Assembly: GCA_028023455.1 (NCBI GenBank)
Contig: JAQFVV010012489.1
Coordinates: forward strand, 3,537,881 to 3,601,880
Source of the DNA: Epiperipatus broadwayi
Taxonomy: Eukaryota > Onychophora > Udeonychophora > Euonychophora > Peripatidae
Reading direction: 5' to 3'
Length of the DNA: 64,000 nucleotides
Shown piece after piece: positions 55,150-64,000 of this stretch. How positions within the stretch are numbered: the first letter of the stretch is position 1; each line of letters begins with the position of its first letter. The notes under the pieces were generated by a model. The model had not been told where the DNA came from. It did no database searches and saw only the letters and a list, made by a program, of their open reading frames with translations. Position numbers and translations under genes: made by a program.

Positions 55150-55975
55150 TATCATTTAATTACTTCATCAGAAAATTGTAGCTAACCAATGTCTTATATT
55201 CTTGGTCATATCTTCCCAATGAAAGAATAGACATTGGACTTTTTCAGAATGATTTTGAGATACATCTAATAACCTGGATGAGGTATATCTTTCCCACAAA
55301 AAGCATGTCAAGTTTACTGTAAAATATCCTTTTAGGAAATCTTGTATTGATAATTTGTTTACAAGGCTATCTCACAAAGGTATAATTTTATAATAGTAGA
55401 CTCTATAACATCCAGAAAGCCAAAGAACAAATTGATTGCTTTTACAATTTTGTCACTGTATTTTTAAATTTTTATGGAGCACTTTGAAATGAAATCTTTT
55501 TAATGCTTTATATTGGCTAATAGACTAGCCAAGCTTCATATTCATATAAAAAATAGACACAATAACAGTGTCATATATAACTAATATAGTCATAATAGTT
55601 ATTTCTTTATGATAAAATATTCTAACTTTTAATTTGTTAAAATCATCAATGGTAAAGTGGAGTCAATATTGACCTTCAATATCTAAGTCCACTTTTCTAC
55701 GTATAAGCTTTACCAAGGTAATTAAACTGATTTACAGTATTAAACTAATAACTACTCAAGGTAAAAGTGAATTGAGAAAATTTCTTCTGCTACCAAGTTT
55801 TTGAACATTAATTAACATATCAAAAAATTAAATTCATTGCATGGAAAACATTACAAATGGTCTGTAAATCATCTCTTGAACTGGAAAAAAAATCACAATC
55901 ATCAGCACAACTTAAATCTGGAATCCAAGAAAAAGCTCTTGTTTTCATTATTATCCATTCAAATGATAAATTTCA
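55150..55975 (-). pseudogene. Degraded LINE reverse transcriptase, minus strand
   Basis: From about 55950 the minus strand reads 'DLSCADDCDFFSSSRDDLQ', the RT catalytic motif C (ADD) with its usual following residues. 'YLGKAY' lies near 55712, 'YEYEAWLVY' (recalling YGCETWTVY) near 55535, and 'LKRFHFKVLHKNLKI' near 55480. The order matches the thumb of an EN-RT LINE of a type different from the RTE copies above, but stops are frequent. No termini identified. Confidence 0.55.
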
Positions 55976-57147
55976 CAATCAACATCACACATATTTTAAC
56001 CTAGTGTGACTATACATAATGTATGGAAACAACTAATCAACTTGGTTTTTAGGAAAAAGTGGAGAAATTAAAAGAAATCTCATAGGTAAATATATAAAAT
56101 TTCTACTGACTTACCTTTGTCAGGGTGGCTCAATTGGTTAAGTGTTACCATATATATATATATATCATAAATTTAATGGAATAATGAAAAGATAACGAAA
56201 AAATAGTTTGTGCATCAATGTGAGGGAAGCACAAAAGAGTTATTTTAAAGTGATTACAAAGGTTGCAATAAAGATGTTACAGATGATTTGGAAAGAAAAG
56301 TAAAAATACTGCAATGGGGAAATAGATTTGTAAAAAAGGTTGGTTTGTGTATGTAAATTTAAATTTTGTTAAATTACTACTTTTAAAAAATCGAATACTT
56401 TATTGCTTTGGGAGTTCATAAAAAACACTGGACACGACAAACCTGAAACCAAGATACATGAACCTGATTTCCTGAGACACAGTCCATAAATACCTAATAA
56501 TAAATAATCATAAATCTTTTATGAGTTGCTTTCTATAAATACCAAATACTAATTGAATATAAATCATTTACAAATATGTTTACGTATTTTTGTTCATAAT
56601 TTTTTAATGTTTTTTTAAAGTTAGTGTATAATTAATTTATCATTCTTTGGCAGACAAAGAACAAACATCTCATTATTAAGTAATTCTGACAACATTTAGC
56701 TTCTAGACATTTTTTTGTAAACAAACCACCAGAAAAAAATAATTCAATGATGTTTGCTTTGATTTATAAATAACATTTAACAACAAATCTTAAAAATGCC
56801 ATTTTTTAAAACAGTTTTTGATAAATAGTAAAAAAAAAAAAAATAACAAAAAATCTTGGTATATATATATCACATTTATTTCAAAATGTAAAAAAAAAAA
56901 TATTTGAATACTAATGATGTATTAAATATAAATAGAAAACAATTTCGGAAAAAACTAAATTATTATTAAAATTATCTTAAGATTTTTCATAGCAGACTTA
57001 AAGCAAACAAATAAGGCGATTTCTAAAGTCCACTTTATATATTCTTGCCATTAAGTTTGTTTCCGTGAAAATTAATTTAGATGTTGCACACCAACAAGCA
57101 TTATAAGTTTACTGGTTTTATATCTTTAAAAACCATAATCTATGTTC
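55976..57147. other. AT-rich DNA around a tRNA-like fragment
   Basis: Apart from the A-box fragment at 56118-56150, nothing is identified; short (TA)n runs and A-runs occur. Confidence 0.4.
56118..56150 (+). repeat. tRNA-derived SINE head fragment
   Basis: 'gggtggctcaattggttaag' contains a perfect pol III A box (TGGCTCAATTGG) in the context of a tRNA D arm. It is cut off by a (TA)n run at 56150, with no B box, so it is a truncated tRNA-derived repeat rather than a gene. Confidence 0.5.
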
Positions 57148-57299
57148 AAGGCAATAAACCTTTAAGCATACATGTGTGCTTGAAAAGGCAGAGGTAGGGA
57201 CCTCTACAGGTCTTAACCTCAAGCTTGTGGTTAAGACCTGTAGAGGTCCCTACCGTCACATTTTCAAGCGCACATGCTTAAAGGAAGGTGTATTGCCTT
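57148..57299. repeat. Near-perfect palindromic element
   Basis: Arms of about 70 bp meet at a 10-base loop (57219-57228). The inner 35 bp are almost perfectly complementary ('tagggacctctacaggtctt' on the left) and the outer parts carry small indels. One arm recurs alone at 44972-45043. The size and symmetry suggest a fold-back MITE or an inverted retroposon like the one at 6.6 kb. No TSD was found. Confidence 0.8.
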
Positions 57300-57479
57300 A
57301 GTGAATATTACTTACGTAATCAATGTGTGTTAAATAAATTTATAATTATAACTTTGAAAAGTAGGAATGTATTTCACTATAAAAAAGATCAAATATTAGA
57401 AGCATAATAAAATCAAAGATATAAATAAAAGATTTAAAAAAAACATTAATTATTAATACCTATAAAATATTAAACAAAT

Positions 57480-57830
57480 TAGTAGTTCATTAATTTTACA
57501 GAATATATCAAATGTATATAATTCAGGTCTATGTACTAATAAGATATTGTTTTGATTTAAAAAATAGAGATTTCTATTTGGATGTATATAATCCTTTTGA
57601 ACATACAAAACAATATTTTAAAATTATATGGGAGATTTTAATGATAGATTGAATGCTTTTTGGAAAATAATAATGCTACATGTGAATTTAGATATAAAGA
57701 CAGAAAAGAACAAGGGAATAAAAACAAAGATATAGCAGAGTTAGATTATAAATATCTGTTTAATAGATAAAAGTATTTCAAGTCTCTGACGTCAACACAG
57801 GAATTAATCATAGATAAGTAAGATATAGTT
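57480..57830 (+). pseudogene. RTE-like LINE endonuclease fragment
   Basis: Pieces read 'NRDFYLDVYNPFEHTKQYF' and then 'NYMGDFNDRLN' (the GDFN catalytic motif retained), followed by 'KDRKEQGNKNKDIAELDY'. This matches the RTE endonuclease order seen at 48.8-49.4 kb, with frameshifts between the pieces. The RT part does not follow. Confidence 0.6.
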
Positions 57831-59509
57831 TATGCTTTAATGTAAATCTGGAGAGACAAAACATAGAAACAAAGAGAACATTATTAGTTGATATTTCTAA
57901 TCTTTATAAATACTCCAATAAAATGTTGATGTAGAATTTATAACTTATTTTAAAATATTAACTGACCTCAAAAATATCTTAGATCTGAATACATACAATA
58001 TTTAAAAAATACAAGCTTTTTATCACAAGGTTCATAAAGATCAATTGTCTCCATGTTTGATGTTGTGCTTATATAAATTGTTTGTACTATATTTTATAGA
58101 AAACTAGATATTACTATTAATATTACATGGGCATTGGGTCTACATATGTAGAAAACCATTTTTCGTTCTTATTATATAAAGAGTTACAGTAGGAAATTTT
58201 ATATGTGCTTTCAAAAGCATAAAGTTTAAACATTTTATATGACTGTAAGAAACATAATATGAAATGTTTTATCTTCTTCAAAAGAAGTCCAGTAAGTGAA
58301 AAGTCTTTCAGTTTCATATTTACAGAGTAAATATATCAGGCTTAATTAGTCTGAATAAGGAGAAACTGTTTTTTTTTATCTTATAATTTGGTATTGAAAA
58401 AATAGTCTCTCATTTTCTTTATTTATGATCCATTAATCAAACTCAATTAGTTCAACGTGTTTCATTTGGCAAAAAAAAAAAAAAAAACACTTGGTAAATT
58501 TTTGAATAGACTCTAATGACTAATATTTTTAATATGACACCATGTTTGATTTTATTGTGTGTGATATATTACAAAATTAATTTATATACTACATTATAAA
58601 TATTTAAGACTTCTAATAATTAAAATAAAAATATATTTAAAATTAATATTTTAAAATAGTGAAAATAAGTATCTAATTGAAAATCTTACAGTTAACAAAG
58701 GAGCATATCATTATTGACTTCATGGTACCTATTCAAAATTTAAAAGAATGATATATTAGATTTTAGAATTTTATGTTATTAAAAAATAAATATTTAAAAT
58801 GTTATCATTGAAAAAAAAAATCTAAAAATTAATAAATTGATATTAAAATATTTCACTTACAATTTTTACAAGAATGATTTTCTTTTTAGCCTGTAATGAC
58901 TGTTTCCATGCTAATTTCCAATTCTCATAACATACTTTCAAAAAGCTGTCTTTTTAAAAAGAAAATGTTTTCAAAGACAACCTGCTTAGTAACATAGTTT
59001 TAGGTTTAATAAGTTTTTTACAAAAATATTGCACCATAATAATTAACAATTTCTGAAAATCACATTTTTGTCGCATTTAGCCACAGGCGAAAAAATCTAA
59101 AGCATCGACTAATCACAAATTGCACAGACAAAGGTTTATAATGGCCTATATACTGCTGACATCTCTTTAAATTATTTTTAAATTAATACATTAAAAATAG
59201 AACCTTCATAAAAAGAATTGCAGCAGCCTGTCACAAAACATAATTTATATATACAATGCTTTAAAACAACATAAAAATATCATGAGTGCAGCACAATTGT
59301 CCATCTAAAATGTCAAATATGATATCTATTCTGCTTTTATAAATGTGCAATAAATATTAAACTACCACTCAATACAAAAGCCTCTGGATGAATCCCTCTG
59401 ACTATACTTGTCTTTCATAAACAATACTTGATTACTTTGTCAGCTGGAGATTTGAAATTGCTGAACATCCACTTAAAAATAATAATCAACCTTTCCTCAT
59501 ACTATACCT
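57831..59509. other. AT-rich DNA without recognised feature
   Basis: An A16 run occurs near 58471. No gene seen. Confidence 0.4.
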
Positions 59510-59587
59510 TAATTACAACCAATTTGGTTTTGCAGATTGAATAACTATTAAAACGTTCAATATGAAAAATCAAATTGGTTGTAATTA
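59510..59587. repeat. 17-bp perfect inverted repeat with ~44-bp spacer
   Basis: 'taattacaaccaatttg' at 59510-59526 pairs with its complement at 59571-59587. The spacer shows further weaker symmetry. It could be a small hairpin element. Confidence 0.7.
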
Positions 59588-59758
59588 CACATATATAAGT
59601 ATCTAACTATTGTTTGTGTTAATGTTAAGATGTTTCAAGCCTCAAAATCATTTGACAAACAACATTGCACATGAAATTATATATAGTGAAGGAGATTATT
59701 TTGAAAAATTTTGCACTAAATATTTTAAGATTTGTTACTTGTAAAAATCTAATTGATT

Positions 59759-59795
<37 letters not shown>
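59759..59795. repeat. (CA)n(TA)n microsatellite
   Basis: A perfect CA run passes into a TA run, just beyond the 3' flank of the PLE. Confidence 0.95.
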
Positions 59796-60366
59796 AAAAC
59801 ACGAAAATAAAGACTTATAAATCCAATAAATAATATAATATTTCAACCAGAGGACTGGTTTTCATCAGAAAGAAAAAAAATACACAGTAAAATGGCGATA
59901 ATCAAAAATTACAGATTTGGTAAAAGATTAAAAATGTAACAAAACCCCCCTGATTGGTCACAAAATCTAACACAGAATATCTACCCAATCAATGACAAAA
60001 TTCAAACAAAAAAAAAACTACATTCCCTCCTAATCAAGCTTAAATTCTATTTAAATTAAAATAAATATAAAAATAAAAATAAAAAATCCAAAATTAAAAA
60101 TTAAAATATACATATGTGCATACATAGAAAAATTAAACTATGCTCACACACAAAAAATAGCTGTGCTCACATTAATATTCATTAAAAAACTAAAATACTT
60201 ATACATTTTAAAAATTATAGTTAGTGCAAAGTACAATAATTTATAACTAATTATTTATCTATAAACCAATTAAACACAGATATTAAACATCCATGTAACC
60301 AATCTTTACATAAAAAAACCTCATATAAGAAAATTTTCACATAAAAAACACACATATAGAAATCAT
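59796..60366 (-). other. 3' untranslated region of the PLE
   Basis: A-rich on the plus strand (T-rich in the sense direction) between the stop codon of the PLE protein and the (CA)n(TA)n run. It includes the hammerhead-like motif at 59841-59868. Confidence 0.55.
59841..59868 (-). ncRNA. Hammerhead-like core motif in the PLE 3' flank
   Basis: On the minus strand, CTGATGA (59868-59862) is followed by an A, a 6-bp stem AACCAG/CTGGTT with a 4-base loop, and GAAA (59844-59841). This is the core of a hammerhead ribozyme apart from the extra A before stem II, the same departure as at 28.7 kb. It lies about 500 bases downstream of the PLE stop on the coding strand, where PLE terminal repeats can carry hammerheads. 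Stems I and III could not be drawn convincingly, so activity is uncertain. Confidence 0.45.
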
Positions 60367-61600
60367 TTAGGAGACCAGGTAACCCAGCGATGTAATAGTT
60401 CCAGTGTTCAAATTCAATCCATGCGGTTCTAAGGTCTTGAATTTAAAAATAAAAAAACTCTCCTTTTGTTTCCTCTCCCTTGTAGAAGAAAAACCTTCCT
60501 GAAGAATCACTACTTTTAAATCATCAATTGAATGATTCGGTAAGTTAAAATGTTTTGAAACCAGTCTATCTTTATTCTTATGCAAAATGTCAAATCTATG
60601 ATTAGTCATTCTGACATGTAAACTATTTGCTGACTCACCTATATACTGGTTTAAACATCTACTACACTCTATCAAATATATCAAATTAACACTTTTACAT
60701 GTAACATAATTAGGAATATACCATTTGAAATTACAATTCTTAGTACTAAAGACCACTTTTGTCACAACAATATGTTTACATGTAAAACATCTTTTATCTT
60801 TACATGGAGAACATCCTTTTTCCTGTACAGAACTACTAATAAAATTTGTTTTGACAAGTATATCTCTAAGTGATCTATGTTTTCGATATACAGCCTTAGG
60901 TGGATCAGAAAAAATAGATTTTAAATAATCTGTGGACTGTAATATGTTAAAATGTTTTGCCAATATCCGGTTAATATTAGGTAAATCTCTATTAAAAGTA
61001 AGAACCAATGGTGGAACATCTAATTGTTTTTTACTCTTTTCAGATAAAAGAAGTTTCTTTCTATCAATTAAAGAAGATCTCCTTATTGCATTATCCAACA
61101 ATGTCTTAGGATACGTCATATTGAGCAATCTATTATATAAAATACTATTATTTTGTTGAAGAAATTTCTCATCATTACAAATCCTCTTCATCCTTAAAAA
61201 TTGACTATAAGGAATATTAGCCTTTAAATGTTTAGGATGGTTATTATAAAAATGTAGATAGCGGTTATTATCAGTTGGTTTCCTATATACAGTGGTAGTA
61301 AGAACTCTATTAGTGTAAATAACTTCAACATCAAGAAAATGAGCAATTGATTTTGAAAAATTCATTGTGAAATTAATATGTTTATTAAAATTATTTAAAT
61401 AACTTAAAAAATTATGAAGTTCAACTTCACTATGTGGCCATATCATGAAAATGTCATCTATATATCTAAGCCAAGTGTGAGGTTTCAGCTTAGCATTATC
61501 AAGTATAGAGGACTCCAGTTTTGACATAAAAATATTCGCATAACTTGGTGCCATCTTTGTACCCATTGCAGTACCTTGTTTCTGTAAATAGTATCTAGAA
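60367..61600 (-). pseudogene. PLE protein, C-terminal part: RT motifs B-C, linker, GIY-YIG endonuclease
   Basis: Numbering from the Met at 61566, the frame has 'MGTKMAPSYANIFM' (motif B), 'LRYIDDIFMIW' (motif C, YIDD at residues 35-38, nt 61464-61453), and 'FLDVEVIYTNR' with 'TTVYRKPTDNNRYLHF'. A cysteine cluster C252/C255/C260/C263 precedes a complete GIY-YIG domain: IYL at 296-298, C301/C304, YIGES from 308, R319, then H323, H339 and H345. The cysteine/histidine set within the domain is typical of animal PLEs. It ends at residue 399. This part is a continuation of the 61601-63007 frame: sense-strand sequence just upstream reads 'FDSRYYLQKQGTA', and a one-base shift in a T run (plus-strand A9, about 61602-61618) separates the two. 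Confidence 0.9.
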
Positions 61601-63007
61601 TCAAAAGTAAAAAAAAATATTTCTTAAAACCAAATATATTAATTCAACCATAGTAGTAATAAAATCATGATCATACTCTCTATCTTGTAAAGCACATTTA
61701 ATAGCCTCAACTCCATCATCATGAGGTATATTTGTGTATAATGATACAATATCCAAAGTAACCAAAAAACAATCAACTGGTAATTCAGATTTAATATTTT
61801 CTAACACGCAAAGAAAATGAGTAGTATCTTTAACATAAGAATTAAATGATGGTGGAATAAATTTAATAATATTATCAACATATGCTGAAATATTTTCTGT
61901 AGGACTACCAATACTAGCTACAATAGGTCTGCCTGGACAACCAGGTTTATGAATCTTTGGCAAAATATAAAAACTACTAGGATGAATTTTGGTTGGTACT
62001 AAAAAGTTATATACATTATTATTTATAAGACCCCTAGCTCTCATATCTTTTAAACTAAAAAGTATACCCTTGAATAATGAATTAATAGTGGTTAGTGAAA
62101 TAGGCTCATAAAAAATTTTATCATCTAAAAGCTCCAGAGCTTTTTTAACATAATCATCTTTATTCATAATTACTATTGATCCACCTTTGTCAGCTGGTTT
62201 TATAATAATATCCTGTCTTTTTACTAAATTACATAATGCATTCATCTCTCTCAATGTTAAATTACTCTTATACTTACTATGTTGTTTAAGTCTAATTTCA
62301 TTAATAATATCCTGATATACATTATCAATGTACGTATCTAATAACACATTCCTTTGATGTGGTGGTGTCCAATCAGATCGTAATTTTCCAATAGTATGAC
62401 ATTCTTGGTTTCCAAAAAATTCTCCTAATCTAAGTCTTCTTGAAAAATTATCTAAATCCTGATGAATTTTAAATTCATTTTTTTGATAAAATGACTGAAC
62501 TGTAGGGCAAAAAGATAAACCTTTATTTAACAGTGAACATTCTGCCTCACTAAGATTAATGTTAGTTAGATTAATCACATTGTTTTCCTTATTAGCTAAA
62601 CATAAAAAGTCATTGCTATAAATATTTGGGTTAGATTTATTAGTATTTGTATTTCCAGAAACTAAAATATTGTTAGTGCATTCAGAATCTGTAACTCTAT
62701 GAACCAATGCTAAACCAGCATCACTATTAAGAACAGATGGTAACATTTCAGCACAATATAATGAATGTGAAGATGATACAAATGATTGATCAGTATCCAT
62801 TGGAATCATATCCGATGTAGAAATATCTGACACAGTATGATTATCAGAAGTCATACAATTAATTAGTGTTTGTGACTGATTAGTAACTAATTCAAATCTT
62901 GGCTCATTACCCATAACTTTGAACCAATGATATATTTTATTATGAAATTTCTTCACCAATAACTTCTCTCTCAAAAAAAACCCATTCCTGTAATTCCTTC
63001 TGTTCAT
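61601..63007 (-). pseudogene. PLE protein, middle part: N-terminal extension and RT motifs to A
   Basis: A 468-codon frame continues the PLE. After a poorly conserved Ser/Asn-rich stretch it shows 'FSRRLRLGEFF', 'LREMNALCNLVKRQDIIIK' followed by PADKGGSIVIM (the conserved KPADKG block), 'SSFYILPKIHKPGCPGRP' and 'VTLDIVSLYTNIPHDDG' (motif A, catalytic Asp in the TLDI segment). This is the reverse transcriptase related to telomerase that defines Penelope elements. The Met assigned at 63007 is probably not the real start, because upstream sequence in another frame continues the protein. It ends by frameshift at the T run near 61605. Confidence 0.88.
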
Positions 63008-63303
63008 CTATATTCATTAAATTACAACTACCAAAATGTATAATTTCTTTTTCAATTAATTTAAGTTTTACCAAAAATGCATCTTTCAAAATATGTATTA
63101 ATGCAACAGATGCTTCTCTTATTGTATTATCCCATTTAATTGCATGTTCCCTAGGAAATTGGTCTATGTTAGCAATAATTTTTATTCTGGGGCCTTTAGG
63201 AATTATGTTATTGTTAATAAAATATGCAAAATTACTAATATGTTGTCTATATCTAACTAATTTATCATATAATTTCCTAAGTTTAAGAAACGATGTACTA
63301 TGT
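63008..63303 (-). pseudogene. PLE protein, N-terminal segment in a separate frame
   Basis: The minus strand is open from just after the double stop near 63305 to about 62945, overlapping the next frame. It reads 'HSTSFLKLRKLYDKLVRYR', 'NNNIIPKGPRIKIIANI' and 'LVKLKLIEKEIIHFGS'. The 'IPKGPRIK' block resembles the N-terminal region of Neptune-like PLE proteins, where it precedes the RT. It has no ATG and is in the same phase as the segment 63312-63800 but separated from it by TGA TAA. A frameshift near 62990-63007 joins it to the RT frame. Confidence 0.65.
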
Positions 63304-63311
63304 AATGTTTA

Positions 63312-63800
63312 TCAATTACTTATAACCTGCTTATTATTTAGACGTCTAGAAAAACGTTTAGGGATTGCCCCTGTATTAATTAATGTTAGACCCTGTAAAT
63401 GTTGTTTACTAGAATAATCCCTATTAATATCAAACTCTGTATCTACGCTATATATTGTATTAAAATCAGTGCCAATTATCAATCCATTATCTATTTGGTT
63501 AACTACACCCACCTCTAAATTACCCAGATCTCCTTTACCACCATCTATATGTTGATCTGAAGCAACAAAACCATCAATCTGTTGAACATCAGAAATAGTC
63601 ATTGTTAAAAAGTTCTTCTGTTTGGAAATGTTACAAATTATATCATCCAATGAAAGGTCTAAAGAATCATCTTTACGTTGAGTATGATCTTCTTTAAAAA
63701 CTTTTGGAGATCTATCCCGTAATGATTCCTCCAAAATGTTCCCTGGCAAGCAAGATTGTTCAACATCTATTGGGATCCCATTAGTATCATGCGGTATAAT
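63312..63800 (-). pseudogene. PLE 5' open frame, function unknown
   Basis: About 160 codons are open on the minus strand from a stop near 63818 to the tandem TGA TAA near 63305. The sequence is acidic and Asp/Ile-rich ('DDSLDLSLDDIICNI', 'GGKGDLGNLEVGV'), ending with basic 'PKRFSRRLNNKQVISN'. No ATG begins it within the open stretch; the only nearby start is a TTG. It is either a separate upstream ORF of the element or an N-terminal extension cut off by the two stops. No domain recognised. Confidence 0.5.
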
Positions 63801-64000
63801 AATTTGGATATTTTGTATTTAAAGACTATACAAATTTTAATGCTTTGATTAATTGGATTAATTGAATTTTTATACTTAAGCAAATATATTTATCATTTTC
63901 ATTTGTTTCAAGAATATAAATTATAATCATTATTATATTCCAATAGTCTCTCATATTAACCCCTTTCCAGACTGTTTCAAATTAATTGCTTAACTCACTC
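63801..64000. other. Upstream flank of the PLE, window end
   Basis: No coding frame, terminal repeat or hammerhead core recognised before the window ends, so the 5' end of the element is not defined. Confidence 0.4.

Overview
The window looks like intergenic or intronic DNA from an invertebrate animal: very A+T-rich by eye, full of microsatellites, with no recognisable host protein-coding exon, rRNA gene or CRISPR. The few long open frames belong to retroelements: non-LTR retrotransposons (LINEs) with and without target-site specificity, Penelope-like elements (PLEs) carrying a GIY-YIG endonuclease, one degraded Ty3/Gypsy integrase, and several short non-coding retroposons. I cannot name the species.

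Layout. 1-4.2 kb: a decayed PLE (1.0-1.7 kb), then a ~1.29-kb inverted repeat whose ~610-bp arms are PLE fragments. 6.6-6.9 kb: a short retroposon with an internally inverted copy and a 13-bp target-site duplication (TSD). 8.5-9.2 kb: Ty3/Gypsy integrase on the minus strand. 11.2 and 27.2 kb: two nearly identical ~100-bp tRNA-like SINEs with perfect TSDs. 11.3-23.3 kb: mostly featureless, apart from a dispersed repeat (18.2 kb) and a candidate processed pseudogene (20.3-21.0 kb). 23.6-24.3 kb: two (AAT)n arrays enclosing ~325 bp. 25.3-26.1 kb: a tandem pair of ~420-bp repeats. 28.7 kb: an inverted-repeat cassette with a hammerhead-like hairpin core.

32.9-40.3 kb is the most striking block: (ATT)n, then a LINE with an uninterrupted 916-955-codon endonuclease/reverse-transcriptase (EN/RT) frame, then (ATT)n, then (AAT)n, then a broken Tx1/L1-like LINE, then (AAT)n. 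Both LINEs sit inside TAA-type microsatellite DNA.

41.7-58 kb carries many decayed RTE-like LINE pieces, including a minus-strand copy split by a plus-strand copy and by a second short retroposon with a 14-bp TSD. It also holds palindromic elements at 50.2 and 57.2 kb and a compound (AAC)n-(AAT)n array at 53 kb. 59.8-63.8 kb is a nearly complete minus-strand PLE with a few frame breaks and a hammerhead-like motif in its 3' flank.

How the parts work together: autonomous elements (EN/RT LINEs, PLE) could supply the machinery that made the short retroposons and SINEs. The long TAA-type arrays look like landing sites for at least two LINE families. These links are inferred from architecture; no searches were run.
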